A stretch of 64,000 nucleotides of DNA from Deinococcus alpinitundrae. Lineage in GTDB: Bacteria; Deinococcota; Deinococci; Deinococcales; Deinococcaceae. Within the stretch, counting starts at the first letter, position 1. Every line of letters starts with the position of its first letter. The notes under the pieces are model-generated. The model worked only from the letters and a program-made list of their open reading frames with translations. It made no database searches and was not told the origin of the DNA. Below are positions 9,170 through 19,696 of the stretch, piece after piece. The stretch covers positions 124,001 through 188,000 of the forward strand of contig NZ_WXZL01000007.1 of NCBI RefSeq assembly GCF_009982895.1, read 5' to 3'. Position numbers and translations under genes: made by a program.

Positions 9170-9988
9170 ATGGATTCTTTCTGGCTGGCCTTCACGGCAT
9201 TCGGTAGCGATCTGGTCTTTATCGCGGCGCTGGCCCTCTACGGCTGGCTGGTGCGCCCCAGCGGGCTGCGGGCGCTGGGAGTGGCCTTCGCGCTGAGTTA
9301 CCTCGTCAACTCGCTGCTCAAGTACGGGCTGAACCTGCCACGTCCCTTTACCAGTCATCCGGGCGTCGCCAGCGATCTGGCAAAGGCCACGGCGGGCGGC
9401 CCCGGTCTGCCCAGCGGCCACGCCCAAATGAGCGCCACACTCTGGGGCGGCATTGCGGCCCAACTGCGGCGGCCCTGGGTATGGGTCGTGCTGGGCCTGC
9501 TGGTCGCGCTGATCTCGGCATCCCGGCTGGCGCTGCATGTCCACTATCCATCCGATGTGCTGGTGGGCCTGCTGCTGGGCGTTGTCTTCGCCGCTCTGGC
9601 CATCCTCGACTGGCGGCGGTCCAGCTTTCTCGCACCGAACCTCTGGCTACCTACTGTGGTACTGATCATCGCCTGCCTGCTGCCGGTCAGCTTGCCGGAA
9701 GAGTACAGCCGGGGCCTGGGGATACTGGCCGGGTTCTGGCTGGCCGAGCCGCGCTACCTGCCGCCCACTACCTGGGCCGGGCGCGTCGGCGTGGCCGTGA
9801 TTGGGCTGATCATCGTGATCGGGGTGTACCTGGGCCTGAGCGCCCTGGCCGGACTGCTGCCCACCTCGCTGAGCGGCGCGGCGCGTGCCCTGCGCTACTT
9901 CCTGCTGGTTCTGGTGGCCATCTGGGGCGTTCCGGCGCTGCTGAAGGTGTGGCTGAGGCCCGCCACGCCGATCAGCCAGGACTCCTGA
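9170..9988 (+). CDS. PAP2-family membrane phosphatase
   Basis: 272-residue integral membrane protein with about six or seven hydrophobic helices. It carries the three PAP2 motifs in order: KYGLNLPRP (KX6RP), PSGH, and SRLALHVHYPSD (SRX5HX3D). Such enzymes remove phosphate from lipid phosphates (phosphatidic acid, undecaprenyl diphosphate) on the outer face of the membrane. The C-terminal third is an extra hydrophobic region beyond the minimal PAP2 core. The substrate cannot be assigned. Confidence 0.88.
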   Translation: MDSFWLAFTAFGSDLVFIAALALYGWLVRPSGLRALGVAFALSYLVNSLLKYGLNLPRPFTSHPGVASDLAKATAGGPGLPSGHAQMSATLWGGIAAQLRRPWVWVVLGLLVALISASRLALHVHYPSDVLVGLLLGVVFAALAILDWRRSSFLAPNLWLPTVVLIIACLLPVSLPEEYSRGLGILAGFWLAEPRYLPPTTWAGRVGVAVIGLIIVIGVYLGLSALAGLLPTSLSGAARALRYFLLVLVAIWGVPALLKVWLRPATPISQDS

Positions 9989-10003
9989 ACCAAGACTTCT
10001 GGA

Positions 10004-10171
10004 CTAGGACTTTTTGGTCAGGTTGTAGAGGCGCACGCCGTAAGCGATCAGCAGCACGGCGCTGAGGGCTGCCAGCGGCCAGTTGGCTTTTCGCAAAAAG
10101 GTGATCAGCAAGATGGCCCACCCCGCACAGAGGGCCACCGTCAGATAGAGGTTGAAGGCATTGGGCTTCAT
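10004..10171 (-). CDS. 55-residue membrane protein
   Basis: Short gene on the reverse strand: ATG 10171 to TAG 10004. It starts MKPNAFNLYL, has two hydrophobic helices (about residues 8-25 and 31-48) and a basic tail LTKKS. A TACACT box lies 7 bases upstream of the ATG. GC-ending codons and this promoter argue for a real gene. It lies tail-to-tail with the PAP2 gene and head-to-head with the flavoprotein. Function unknown. Confidence 0.6.
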   Translation of the reverse strand: MKPNAFNLYLTVALCAGWAILLITFLRKANWPLAALSAVLLIAYGVRLYNLTKKS

Positions 10172-10178
10172 GGCATCC

Positions 10179-10184
10179 AGTGTA
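10179..10184 (-). promoter_or_regulatory. -10 box of the 55-residue gene (TACACT)
   Basis: TACACT on the reverse strand, 7 bases before ATG 10171. Confidence 0.4.
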
Positions 10185-10286
10185 GTGGGCTTTCGGTGAC
10201 CCGCTCAGGTCGGGCCACGCCCCTTTGTTCAACTGCCCCTTCAGCCGTGCTAAGCCGGTTTCGTTCGGTACCGGGGAGGTCTTTTG

Positions 10287-11342
10287 ATGCCCGAGACTTC
10301 AGCCGCCTCACTCCGCCCTCACCCACCGTCTGGCCCGTCGTCATCGTCGGCGCGGGGCCTGCCGGACTGGCCGCAGCCGCCTGCCTGAAGCGGCGCGGCG
10401 TGAACTGCCTGCTGCTCGAGCGCGAACTGAACCTCGCCAGCACATGGCGGCGACACCACGAGACGTTGCAACTGCACACCGACAAAGGCCACTCGGCGCT
10501 GCCGTACCTCCGCTTCCCGGCAAACACCGAACGCTACCCCAGCCGCGATCAGGTGGTGGCTTATCTGGAAACCTACGCGCACCGCCTGCGCCTCAGCCCA
10601 CGCCTCGGCACCGAGGTCCGCCGCGTCGTCAGGGAGGAGCAGGGCGTGTGGCGCGTGCAGACCAACCGGGGCGAGTACCACGCCCGGCATCTGGTGCTGG
10701 CCACAGGCCACGCAGCCACGCCGGTCCTGCCCGAACGGCCCGGTCTGGAGCGGTTCGCGGGCACGGTGCTGCACAGTTCGCGCTGCCGCAGCGGCCTGGC
10801 GTTCTGGGGCGCAAGGGTGCTGGTTATCGGTGCGGGCAACTCCGGACACGAGATTGCCCTGGCCTTGCAGCGCGGTCACCTGGTCGGTGCGGGGCGCAGT
10901 CAACGTAATTCCGCGCGACGCGCTGACCTTTCCGCTGCGCTGGTGGCTGTGCCGCGAGCTGCCCCGTCACGGCCTACGGATGCTGCCGTTCGGACCGTTT
11001 CAACAGATCGAGCGAACCGGGCGCGTGCCGATCATCGACACCGGCATCGTCCACGCGGTGCGCTCCGGAGCTGTGAGGGTGGTGGGCGACGTCGCCGGAT
11101 TTGGAGAGCAGCAGGTGCGGCTGACGAGCGGTAAAACCCTGGGCATTGACGCCGTGATTCTCGCCACCGGCTACCAACCCGCCGCCCCTTACGCGCCTGA
11201 GCTGGCGGCGACCACCAACGTCCACGCCTGCGACTACCAGGTGGCGACCACCGGCATGCTGCACGCCATCGCCGCAGGAGCCCGGCAGATCGCCGCCCTC
11301 ATCGCCCGGCAGGAAGACCAGGTGACGCTTTCGCCGCCCTGA
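10287..11342 (+). pseudogene. Frameshifted FAD-dependent monooxygenase/flavoprotein
   Basis: The protein resembles the flavin monooxygenase/thioredoxin reductase-like class. The first frame holds the FAD-binding VVIVGAGPAGLAAAACL, a WRRHHETLQLHT segment and the NADPH-binding VLVIGAGNSGHEIALAL. Near 10870 the frame must change to continue with AVTWSVRGAVNVIPRD, ILATGYQPA and the C-terminus ending at 11342. A good SD (GGAGG at 10275-10279) precedes ATG 10287, but that ATG is in a different frame from VVIVGAG, so a second frame change near the start is possible; the alternative is GTG 10196 in frame. The last 44 bases overlap the convergent protease gene. Confidence 0.68.
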
Positions 11343-12546
11343 GCGCCGCACCCGCATCCATCAATCCCGCACCGCAGCTCTTAGCCGGGTCGGCATCGCA
11401 GCGGCCACCGACGAACGGCTGGGCGGTGCGGCGCAGCAGGTCAATCACCTGGGCGGGCGTCAACTTGGGATTCAGGCCCATCACCAGGCTGGCCAAGCCG
11501 GTCACCTGCGGGGCGGCAAAGCTGGTGCCGCTGCGGCGCTGCTCACCCTCCACCGCACTGAAGACCAGCGGCCCGCTCTGCTCCCCGCCCGGAGCCGCGA
11601 GTGCCACCGACGCGCCGAAGTTGGAATAGCTGGCACGCCGCCCAGCCCGGTTGGTACCGGCGACCGTCAGCACGCCCCGGCAGCCTGCCGGACTGTAGCC
11701 GCCCGCGTCGGCGGCGTCGTTGGCGGCCCCAGCGACGATCAGCACACCCCTGGCCGTAACCTCGTCCACCGCCCGCTGCACGCCCGCGTCGCAGCCGGTC
11801 AGCGCGATGAAGTCGGCATACAAGCTGAGATTGATGACCTTGGCCGGGCGCAGGTTAAGCGGCGCGCCGCCGACCCGCAGCCCGGCGGCCCAGCGCAGGC
11901 CGTCGATCAGGTCCTGCGGGGCGATCAGGCCGTCCTCGCCCGCGACCCGCACCGCGACGATGCGCGCGCGCGGATTGACGCCCGCCATGCCCAGGGTGTC
12001 GTGGGCCGCTGCGATGATGTTGGCGACCCCCTCGCCGTGATAGCGAAATGCCCCCACACCTGAAGCGTCGGCGTCACGCCCGTCACCGTCGCCGGAGCGG
12101 GCCGAATCCGACACGAAGTCATAGCCGCTGGTCAGCCGCCCCGCCAGTTCCGGGTCGTTGACATAGCCGGTGTCGAGCACCGCCACCGTGACGGCCTCGC
12201 CGGGCGTCACGGCCCAGCCAGCGGGCATCCTGACGGCGGCCAGATTCCACTGCTGCGAATAGAGCGGATCGCTGGGCATGACCGTGTTGATCGGCGTCGG
12301 TGCTGCCGGTTTCGGGGCCGTCTGGGTTGAAGCCGGTTTTGCTGGCGCGGCGAACGGCACCAGTGGCGCGGATACTTTCGGCGCGGCAGGCAGCGGCTTG
12401 AGTTCCGGCAGGGCGGACGAGGGCCGACTGATCGGGCGGGCCGGCAGCGCGGCGGGCGCGTTCACCTGCGCCAGTCCCGAGAGCGGCAGTCCGCCGAGCA
12501 GCAGCGCATACGACAGGCAGGCCAGCGAACGAAGAGGGCGAATCAT
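11299..12546 (-). CDS. Secreted subtilisin-like serine peptidase (S8)
   Basis: 415 residues. An N-terminal signal peptide (about 1-26, ending GLAQ) is followed by a Pro/Ala-rich linker to about residue 90. The peptidase domain shows the catalytic Asp in VAVLDTGY (about 125), the His in [12 protein letters not shown], and the Ser in GTSFAAPQ. Expected to be exported and to cut proteins outside the membrane. It lies divergent from the short-chain dehydrogenase. The C-terminus overlaps the flavoprotein gene's 3' end by 44 bases. No clear promoter box was seen. Confidence 0.9.
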   Translation of the reverse strand: MIRPLRSLACLSYALLLGGLPLSGLAQVNAPAALPARPISRPSSALPELKPLPAAPKVSAPLVPFAAPAKPASTQTAPKPAAPTPINTVMPSDPLYSQQWNLAAVRMPAGWAVTPGEAVTVAVLDTGYVNDPELAGRLTSGYDFVSDSARSGDGDGRDADASGVGAFRYHGEGVANIIAAAHDTLGMAGVNPRARIVAVRVAGEDGLIAPQDLIDGLRWAAGLRVGGAPLNLRPAKVINLSLYADFIALTGCDAGVQRAVDEVTARGVLIVAGAANDAADAGGYSPAGCRGVLTVAGTNRAGRRASYSNFGASVALAAPGGEQSGPLVFSAVEGEQRRSGTSFAAPQVTGLASLVMGLNPKLTPAQVIDLLRRTAQPFVGGRCDADPAKSCGAGLMDAGAALRAAKASPGLPAGR

Positions 12547-12612
12547 GCCTCAGTCTGGGGGCCAGGCCTGACGAACGGCTGAAGCGGGCCTTCACCGTTG
12601 AGTGCTGGTCGG

Positions 12613-12618
12613 TATGCT
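12613..12618 (+). promoter_or_regulatory. -10 box of the SDR gene (TATGCT)
   Basis: TATGCT ends 6 bases before GTG 12625 and supports that start over the in-frame upstream codon at 12598. Confidence 0.5.
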
Positions 12619-12624
12619 GGGTCC

Positions 12625-13395
12625 GTGACTTCCCCCCTCTCCCCTTTCACCCCCCGTCCGGTGGCCGTGCTGACCGGCGCGTCGAGCGGCATCGGCGAGG
12701 CGACGGCCGCCGAGTTGCATCGCCGGGGCTACGCGCTGGTGCTGGCGGCCCGGCGACTGGACAAGCTCGAAACCCTCTGCCAGCGCCTCGACCCCAGCGG
12801 TGAGCGCTCGATGGCGGTGCAGGCCGACGTGACTGAGGACGCCGACCGGCGGCGGCTGGTCGAGCAGGCCACTGGGCGCTTCGGGCGCATCGACGCCCTG
12901 ATCAACAACGCGGGCGTGAGCATCGCTTCCGGCCCCTGGTGGGACGACGCCGACCCGCTGCGGGTGCTGCATACCAATTTAAGCGCGCCCATCGAGCTGA
13001 CCCGGCTGGTGTTGCCCGCCATGCGCGCCCGCAGGCAGGGCGCAATCGTCAACGTGGCCTCGGTGGCGGGTATCATCGCTTTTCAGGGTATGTACAGCGC
13101 CAGCAAGTTCGGGCTGCGCGGCTTCTCGCTCTCGCTGCGGCGCGAACTGATGGGCAGCGGCGTGAATGTGTCGCTCGTCTCGCCGGGCTTCGTGCGCACC
13201 GAGCTGACGGCGCGGGCCAGCCTGCCGATGCCGGGACCGCAGATCGTGGCTCAGGTCATCGCGGATGTGCTGGAGCGACCCCGGCGCGAGGTGGTGGTGC
13301 CGGGCTGGTATAAGTTGCCCGCGCTGCTCGACACCCTCTTTCCCGGTGTGGTCGACCGGGTTTTGCCGCTGATCCAGGCGCGGCGCTACCGCTGA
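12625..13395 (+). CDS. Short-chain dehydrogenase/reductase
   Basis: 256-residue NAD(P)-dependent oxidoreductase with a Rossmann fold. Visible are the cofactor loop [14 protein letters not shown], the catalytic Ser in NVASVAG and the YxxxK pair in MYSASKFG. The classical SDR length and the C-terminal hydrophobic stretch fit lipid or ketone reductases such as DltE/YqjQ-like proteins, but the substrate is unknown. Confidence 0.9.
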   Translation: MTSPLSPFTPRPVAVLTGASSGIGEATAAELHRRGYALVLAARRLDKLETLCQRLDPSGERSMAVQADVTEDADRRRLVEQATGRFGRIDALINNAGVSIASGPWWDDADPLRVLHTNLSAPIELTRLVLPAMRARRQGAIVNVASVAGIIAFQGMYSASKFGLRGFSLSLRRELMGSGVNVSLVSPGFVRTELTARASLPMPGPQIVAQVIADVLERPRREVVVPGWYKLPALLDTLFPGVVDRVLPLIQARRYR

Positions 13396-13482
13396 GCGGC
13401 GGGGCCGACGAGCAGCCGGGTCAGGCATCACCTACCCACCGTCTCTGAATGTTTGGCTTACATCCAGCCGCCTCCGACTCTC

Positions 13483-13488
13483 TAGACT
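13483..13488 (+). promoter_or_regulatory. -10 box of the App1-like gene (TAGACT)
   Basis: TAGACT ends 7 bases before ATG 13496, the usual leaderless spacing. Confidence 0.5.
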
Positions 13489-13495
13489 GACCAGC

Positions 13496-14815
13496 ATGGA
13501 TTCAGGCCAGCACACTTCCGCCCAGGGGCCGGGGCCGCTCGAGCAGACGCGGCTGCTCTCGCGGCTGGGAAAGTTCGTGCGGCGGCAACTCAGCCTCAAG
13601 CAGCTCGGCAGATTGCTACAACCCACCTTCGAGCGGCTGCTGGCGCTGGCCGACACCCGCTTCTCGGCCTTTATCCAGCCGCGCCGACGCAGAGGCGACA
13701 TCATCATCACGCCGTACACTGGCTGGGGCACCCCGCAGCACCTCGAACTCACCGGGCGGGTGTTGCTGCCGCGCACGCTGGCGGTCCCCAAACGTGGCGA
13801 TCCGAGGTGGCGCAACTTCGTGGGCATCCTGCGGCGGCTGCTCTCACGCGAGGTCGGCGGCGTCATCGTTTACGGCGTGCTGGAAGGCCAGACCGTCAGC
13901 GCCGTGTCGGACACCGGCGGTTACTTCACCCTGACCTGGGAGCGCCCCGAAGTAGCGGCGGCGACTCCCGATGCGGGCGGCTGGCTGGAAGCCTCGCTCT
14001 CTATCGAGGGCCGCAGCAAAAAGACCTTCGCCCAAGTGCGGGTGGTGCGCCGTCCCCGGTTCGGCATCATCAGCGACCTCGACGATACGGTGCTCAAGTC
14101 GGACGTGACCAGCTTGCCGCAGATGCTCGGCACCGTCCTGACCGGCAACGCCCGCACCCGGCTGCCGTTTCCCGGCGTGAGTGCCCTCTACCGGGCGCTG
14201 GTGCGTGAAAAAACCGGAACCAATCCGATCTTTTACGTGTCGAGCAGTCCCTGGAATTTCTACGACCTGCTCTGGACCTTCCTCAAGTACCGCCGCTTGC
14301 CGCTGGGACCGATTTTTCTGCGCGACTGGGGTGCGGAGCTGTTTTCCGGCGGTGGCCATCACAAGCACACCATCATCGAGCGGCTGATGAAGACCTATCC
14401 GGCGCTGCCGTTCGTGCTGATCGGCGACAGCGGCGAGCAGGACCCCGAGATCTACGCCGAGGTGGTCCGGCGCAATCCGGGGCGGGTGCTGGCTGTCTAC
14501 ATCCGCAGGGTGACCGGCGCGGCCCGTGACGAGGGCGTGCAACAACTTCGCGCTGAGGTGCAGAAGGCGGGCGTGGAACTGGTCCTCACCCGCGACTCGC
14601 TGGCCGCCGCTTTTCACGCCATGGCGATGAACCTGATCTCGCCCAGTGAACTCAGAAGTGTCATCCAATCTGTAGAGAAGTCGTTTGCCCAGAATCCATT
14701 GGCCCACAACCCCTTCGCACCGTCTTTCCCCGCTCCGGCAGCGGCCAGTCCAGGCCCAGTCGGTGCCGCCGCCCTGGATTTGGCCCCGCTCATCCGGCGG
14801 CCCCGGCGCAGTTGA
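13496..14815 (+). CDS. App1-like phosphatidate phosphatase (DUF2183)
   Basis: 439 residues. The central catalytic domain has the HAD-like nucleophile motif ISDLDDTV (first Asp at about residue 194), then [14 protein letters not shown] and [14 protein letters not shown], the hallmark of DUF2183 proteins related to yeast App1. These hydrolyse phosphatidic acid or related lipids. The N-terminal 170 residues hold a beta domain common in this family. The C-terminal 40 residues are Pro/Ala-rich. It stands alone between the SDR and RNase R genes. Confidence 0.85.
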   Translation: MDSGQHTSAQGPGPLEQTRLLSRLGKFVRRQLSLKQLGRLLQPTFERLLALADTRFSAFIQPRRRRGDIIITPYTGWGTPQHLELTGRVLLPRTLAVPKRGDPRWRNFVGILRRLLSREVGGVIVYGVLEGQTVSAVSDTGGYFTLTWERPEVAAATPDAGGWLEASLSIEGRSKKTFAQVRVVRRPRFGIISDLDDTVLKSDVTSLPQMLGTVLTGNARTRLPFPGVSALYRALVREKTGTNPIFYVSSSPWNFYDLLWTFLKYRRLPLGPIFLRDWGAELFSGGGHHKHTIIERLMKTYPALPFVLIGDSGEQDPEIYAEVVRRNPGRVLAVYIRRVTGAARDEGVQQLRAEVQKAGVELVLTRDSLAAAFHAMAMNLISPSELRSVIQSVEKSFAQNPLAHNPFAPSFPAPAAASPGPVGAAALDLAPLIRRPRRS

Positions 14816-14861
14816 GCCGCCTCCCCCATCGGGTCGGCCCTGCAAATGAGGAGCGGTGTGC

Positions 14862-14867
14862 TAAACT
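14862..14867 (+). promoter_or_regulatory. -10 box upstream of RNase R (TAAACT) and its long leader
   Basis: TAAACT lies 144 bases before GTG 15012. If used, the mRNA has a leader of about 135 bases, unlike the leaderless neighbours. The leader contains an open frame from GTG 14896 in another frame, so either the true start is upstream with a frame break, or the leader is regulatory. Confidence 0.35.
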
Positions 14868-15011
14868 ACAAGAGCTTCCGGGCACAGGACGCGCCGTGAG
14901 CGCAATGCCCCAGACAAGCGAAATGACCGCGCAGACCGCCGCAACGCAGACGCCCCCCAAAGGCGTCACACTGCACCGGGTTTGCGCCCCCAGTCCTGAA
15001 ACAGGTGCAAA

Positions 15012-18000
15012 GTGCCGAGAAAGAAACAGGAGCGCCCAGCGCCCACCGCCACCGACGTCGCCGCAGCGCAGGAACAAGCGCAACCGTCTGCACCCCGTCC
15101 GGGCCGCCGCAGCGGTCAGCACGCCGCGCCGCGCCGCAACGCCGCTTCCACGCTCAGCCGGACTGATCCAGCGAGCGAGGAAGTCACTCCCCCCTCTCCC
15201 ACCACCCAGAGCGTGAAGCTCCCCAAGGCCACGACTACGAACAATCCCACCACCTCCCGCCGCAAGAAGACTGCTGCCGCCGAGTCGCAAGACGCCGCCC
15301 CGACGGTGGAATCGTCCACCCCCAGCGTGCCGCGCCAGACCCGCCGCCGCAAGCTCCTACCCACCGAGCCAACGACTGGCGAACAGACGATTGACGGGTT
15401 ACCCGTCGCCGCAACCGGGTTGCCGACCACCCAGGAACCGCTTGCTGAGCCTGCGGCCCCTGCGCGGCGTGGCAGACGAAGCGCCAGCACCACCGCTCTC
15501 ACGCCCGACCCAGCTCCCATGACCGCTGAAGTCGCACTGCCTGAAGTCACCGCTCCTGAGCTGGTCATGCCTGAGGCCAGGAAGCCAGGACGCCGCAAAA
15601 AAATAGCGACCCCGATCACCGAGCCGCCACTGGCCCTGCCGGAAGCCGAACTTCTGGAGGTCTCTGCTGCTCTCCAGCCGGTTCAGGCCAGCGAGGCCAC
15701 TGTGCCCGCAACCCCCGTCAAACGCGGCCCCGGTCGGCCCAGGAAGGTGGCGACGTCCGAGCAACCTGCCTCTGAACTGGTGGCCACCGTTGAGCCGCTC
15801 CCCCAGGTGGACCCCACACAAGCTGACCCGGTTGCTGATCACCCGAGCACCGGGGCGGACAGCGACCCCAGACCGGCCCGCCCGCGCCGAGGCCGCCCAC
15901 CCAAAGCCGCGCCGCAGCTTGCCGAGCCGGACCAGACTGACCTGATTCCTAGCGTCACCCGGCTCACAGACGCCCAGTCGGGCGAGGCGGCAGCAGACCT
16001 GAGCAGCGGAGCCGAACCGGCAGCCGCCGGCGTCGAGCTTGCCCCGGCCCCCACCAGACCACGGCGCGGACGCCCGCCGGGGAGTCGCAAGCAGGTCGAG
16101 CTTCAGCAGCCGGCCGCGCTGACCCCCGCTCAATCGCTCGAAACGGCCACGGCGGACGAGGCGGGTGACGACCAGGACAGTGCCGAGACTTCCGGCAGCG
16201 ATCAGCAGGAAACGTCCGGCGCGCACGGCGTCAGCGCCGAGGCCAGGGAACTGATCACCGCGCAGCTTCGCAAGCTGGGCCGCCCGGTGCATGTGCGCGA
16301 CTTCGAGCGCACCTTTACTCGCCAGGGCCGCGAGAAACTGGGCGTGCGGCGCGATCTGGCCGGACTGCTCGAGGACCTGACCCGCAGCGGCGACGTGATT
16401 CGTACCCGCCGCCACACCTACGGTCTGCCCGAGGCCATGAATCTGGTACGCGGACGCTTTCAGGCGTCGAGCGGCGGCTTCGGCTTCGTCGTTCCTGATT
16501 CGGGCGCGGGCGGCGAGGATTTCTATATCCGCGAGGGCGAGACCCTTGAAGCCTGGAACGGCGACATCGTCCTGATTCGCCCGGAAGGCCGCAGCGGCGG
16601 CAACGAGCGCTACAACGAGCGCGGGCGCGGCGGCAACCGCCGCAACGACTCGCCGCGCGCCGCCGTCGTTCGCATCGTCAACCGGGCCTACTCGCAGCTC
16701 GTCGGCTCGCTCGACCACCAGCAGACCTACGCCTTTCTCAAGCCCGACGACCACCGCGCCCGCCACCGCATCATGCTGATGCCCGGCGGCACCGAGGGGC
16801 TGCCCAACGGCGCGCGGGTGGTCACCCAGCTGTTCTGGCCCGAGCACACCGGCGAGGACGAGGTGTACGGCGAGATCGTGCGGGTGTTGGGCCATGAGGA
16901 TGACCCGGCCACCGAGACCCAGGCCGTGATCGTCAAGTACGGTTTGCGCGACGAGTTCCCGGCCAACGTGCTGGCCGAGGCCGACGCCATTCCCACCCGC
17001 CTGCCCGACGACGCCCTGAAAGGCCGACTCGATCTGCGCGACTACCACATCTTCACGGTGGACGGCAGCGATTCCAAGGATTTCGACGACGCCATCCACA
17101 TTCAGGCGACGCCGGAAGGCACCTTCGTGGTGGGCGTGCACATCGCCGACGTGGGTCACTATGTCCGCCCTGGCACGGCCCTCGACGACGAGGCGTATGC
17201 CCGCGCCACCAGCGTCTATCTGCCGGGCAAGGTGCTGCCGATGCTGCCCGAGCACCTCAGCAACGGGGTGTGCAGCTTGGTGCCGCACGAGGACCGCCTC
17301 ACCATGAGCGCCATGATGGAGCTCTCCGGCGACGGCGAGATTCTCAGCGCCACCTTCACGCCCAGCGTGATTCGCAGCAAGGCCCGGCTCACCTACGACG
17401 AGGTGCAGGCCTACTCAGAAGCGGTGGCGACCCTCCAGGGCGACGCCCGGGTGCTGGAAGGCGATCTGCACCTCCTGCTCAAAATCACCGCCAAGCTACG
17501 CCAGAAGCGGCTGCGCGAGGGCAGCCTCGATTTCAAGCTGCGCGAGGTGAAAGTAGACGTGGACGCGGGCGGCCACATGCAGCTCATCCCCATCCGCGAG
17601 GAAACCGCGCGTGGCATGATCGAGGATTTGATGCTGCTGGCCAACAAGGCCGTCGCGCATTTTCTGCTCGAAAAGAATGTGCCGACCCTGTTTCGCATCC
17701 ACGAGGAGCCGACCCTGGCCCGCTTTCAGGAAGTCACCGGGGCGATTGGCCGCATGGGGCTGAGTTTCCCCGGCGGCGAGCCCACCCCGCAGGCATACCA
17801 GGCGGTGCTCAAGGCGGTGCGCGGCACCGGGCAGGAGAGCGCCGTCAATACCCTGCTGCTCAGAAGCATGCAGCAGGCCAAATACGCCGGGGAAAACCTG
17901 GGGCACTTCGGGCTGGCCTTCGGCGAGTACCTGCACTTCACCTCGCCGATTCGCCGCTACCCCGATCTGCTGGTGCACAGAGCGCTCAAGGCGGCGCTGA

Positions 18001-19136
18001 GCGGACCCGTATCGGACCGGGTGCGCACTGAGCTGGCCGCAGCGCTGCCCGAGCAGGGCCGCCACACCTCCGAGCGCGAGCGCACCGCCTCCGACGCCGA
18101 GCGCGACCTGACCAAGTACTACCAAGCCAAGTGGGCGCAGGAGCACCTCGAGGAGAACTTCGAGGGCCGGGTCTCGGGCGTCATCGCCTCGGGCCTGTTC
18201 GTCTCGCTCGAAAACGGCGTCGAGGGCCGCCTGCACATCTCCAACCTGGGCGACGACTACTACTTCTACATCGAGGATGCCAGCATCCTCAAAGGCCGCA
18301 CCAGTGGCCGCATCTACCGCATCGGCGAGCGAATAGACGTGACCATCAGCGGCGTCAATCCGCTGGCACGCCAGATCGACTTCACTCAGTTTGACCAGAA
18401 TCAGGAGAACAGTATGGACGGCAACGACCCCCGCCCCCGCGCCCGCCGCCGCGAAGACCGTGAGACGCAAAAGCGCGAGAAACTCAGCAGCTTCCTGCCC
18501 CGTAAACCCGGCGACCCCGAGGAGAGCAGCGCTGAGGGCACGCAGTTGCCCGCCCAGGCCGCGCCCGAACAACAGGGCCAGTCTCAGGAGGGTCAGCCGC
18601 CACACAGCCAGTCTCTCCAGCGCCCCGGCAGCGATTCCGGCACCGGCGTGCGCCGTGAGGCTCCAGCACGGGGCGAGAGGCCCAGCGCCCAGACAGGACG
18701 CGGCAACCCGCAGCGCTCAGGCGAGCGGACCAGTGAGCGGCCCAGCGGCGGGTTTCGTCGCCGGGTGGTCACGCTGGACCGACCCCGCAACGAGCACCTG
18801 CGCCCGGTCAACGTGACGGTGCAGCGAATGTATTTCGGTGACTGGACGCTGGACAACATGCCACCGGAAGAAGGTCAGGGCCGCGACTCGGGCAGTTCCC
18901 GCAGCAACCAGCCCACCTTCCGGGGCCGCAGCCAGAACCCGGGTCAGGTGCAGCGCGGCAATCAAAGCCGCACCGAGCGCCCACGCGGTGAGGCCCAGGG
19001 CCAGCGTCCGCGCCCCGCTGCCGCCCAGGCCAGCGCACCCGCGCCCAGTGCCGAGAGCAGCGCTGCCGACGAGGCCCGCCGCCGTCGCCGTCGCCGGGGT
19101 CGCCGGGGTGGCAACGGCCAAAGCGGTCAGGGCTGA
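15012..19136 (+). CDS. rnr: RNase R/RNase II-family 3'-5' exoribonuclease with long disordered tails
   Basis: 1374 residues, far longer than the usual 700-820. The first 400 are low-complexity, rich in Pro, Ala, Thr and Arg with repeated RRGRPP-like pieces. Then come a winged-helix segment (about 410-475), cold-shock domains, the RNB catalytic domain with DGSDSKDFDDAI carrying the metal-binding aspartates (about 680-692), and an S1 domain with GRVSGVIASGLFVSLENGVEG. The C-terminal 230 residues are again Arg/Gly/Gln-rich, ending in RRRRGRRGG. It degrades structured RNA processively. The basic tails probably bind RNA or partners. GTG 15012 is the first usable in-frame start. Confidence 0.88.
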   Translation: MPRKKQERPAPTATDVAAAQEQAQPSAPRPGRRSGQHAAPRRNAASTLSRTDPASEEVTPPSPTTQSVKLPKATTTNNPTTSRRKKTAAAESQDAAPTVESSTPSVPRQTRRRKLLPTEPTTGEQTIDGLPVAATGLPTTQEPLAEPAAPARRGRRSASTTALTPDPAPMTAEVALPEVTAPELVMPEARKPGRRKKIATPITEPPLALPEAELLEVSAALQPVQASEATVPATPVKRGPGRPRKVATSEQPASELVATVEPLPQVDPTQADPVADHPSTGADSDPRPARPRRGRPPKAAPQLAEPDQTDLIPSVTRLTDAQSGEAAADLSSGAEPAAAGVELAPAPTRPRRGRPPGSRKQVELQQPAALTPAQSLETATADEAGDDQDSAETSGSDQQETSGAHGVSAEARELITAQLRKLGRPVHVRDFERTFTRQGREKLGVRRDLAGLLEDLTRSGDVIRTRRHTYGLPEAMNLVRGRFQASSGGFGFVVPDSGAGGEDFYIREGETLEAWNGDIVLIRPEGRSGGNERYNERGRGGNRRNDSPRAAVVRIVNRAYSQLVGSLDHQQTYAFLKPDDHRARHRIMLMPGGTEGLPNGARVVTQLFWPEHTGEDEVYGEIVRVLGHEDDPATETQAVIVKYGLRDEFPANVLAEADAIPTRLPDDALKGRLDLRDYHIFTVDGSDSKDFDDAIHIQATPEGTFVVGVHIADVGHYVRPGTALDDEAYARATSVYLPGKVLPMLPEHLSNGVCSLVPHEDRLTMSAMMELSGDGEILSATFTPSVIRSKARLTYDEVQAYSEAVATLQGDARVLEGDLHLLLKITAKLRQKRLREGSLDFKLREVKVDVDAGGHMQLIPIREETARGMIEDLMLLANKAVAHFLLEKNVPTLFRIHEEPTLARFQEVTGAIGRMGLSFPGGEPTPQAYQAVLKAVRGTGQESAVNTLLLRSMQQAKYAGENLGHFGLAFGEYLHFTSPIRRYPDLLVHRALKAALSGPVSDRVRTELAAALPEQGRHTSERERTASDAERDLTKYYQAKWAQEHLEENFEGRVSGVIASGLFVSLENGVEGRLHISNLGDDYYFYIEDASILKGRTSGRIYRIGERIDVTISGVNPLARQIDFTQFDQNQENSMDGNDPRPRARRREDRETQKREKLSSFLPRKPGDPEESSAEGTQLPAQAAPEQQGQSQEGQPPHSQSLQRPGSDSGTGVRREAPARGERPSAQTGRGNPQRSGERTSERPSGGFRRRVVTLDRPRNEHLRPVNVTVQRMYFGDWTLDNMPPEEGQGRDSGSSRSNQPTFRGRSQNPGQVQRGNQSRTERPRGEAQGQRPRPAAAQASAPAPSAESSAADEARRRRRRRGRRGGNGQSGQG

Positions 19137-19156
19137 ATTCAAGCGAGCACAGCAGA

Positions 19157-19183
19157 GGTCCAGTTAAGCACTGGGCCTTTTTT
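19157..19183 (+). terminator. Rho-independent terminator of RNase R
   Basis: Stem GGTCCAGT / ACTGGGCC (one G-U pair), loop TAAGC, followed by six T. It lies 20 bases after the RNase R stop. Confidence 0.75.
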
Positions 19184-19339
19184 GTTTGTCGTGCCCGCGC
19201 TGAACCAGTTCTCCGGGTCACTCAGCGGATGCATCGGAACACGATCAGGTGCAAGTAATTAGGCAAGGCAGCTGATCCTTCGAATCACAGGGCGGCGGGC
19301 GGACCGTGAACCGTCTGCGGTTCCAGCGCGACAGGCACC

Positions 19340-19696
19340 TTAAAGATCCAGTCGATCAAAGAGCCACGGAGCAAGCTGCCGCCGAGTGGCCGCGTCCGCC
19401 GATTCTCCTTCCGGCGAGCCGAACAGCGCCCAGAAGGCCGCCAGATGCGCCGCACCCTGCACAGCCACCACCATTGTTCCGCCGGGGCTTAGCACCTGCC
19501 AAGCTTCTGCCAGCGCCTGCTGCGGATCGGCGACGTACAGCAACACCCGGATCAGCAAGGCGGCGTCGAAGTGGGCATCCGCGAACGGCAGCACACCTGC
19601 TCCCGGCTTCATATCGAGGCCGATCAACAATCCAGTATGGCCGCGCCGCCGCAGGTCTTCAACCAACTTCCCTCCACCCGCGCCGATGTCGAGCAC
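19340..19696 (-). CDS. Truncated class I SAM-dependent methyltransferase
   Basis: 118 residues from GTG 19696. The SAM-binding motif I is VLDIGAGGGK, then LIGLDMKPG, and motif IV/post region DAALLIRVLLYVADP and LSPGGTMVVAVQG. The same frame is coding-like for about 18 codons upstream (WTFEPLPLLDAIDLPPAA) but has a TAG before that and no good start. The usual N-terminal part of such enzymes is therefore missing. I regard it as a fragment or a 5'-damaged gene, target unknown. Confidence 0.5.
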   Translation of the reverse strand: MLDIGAGGGKLVEDLRRRGHTGLLIGLDMKPGAGVLPFADAHFDAALLIRVLLYVADPQQALAEAWQVLSPGGTMVVAVQGAAHLAAFWALFGSPEGESADAATRRQLAPWLFDRLDL

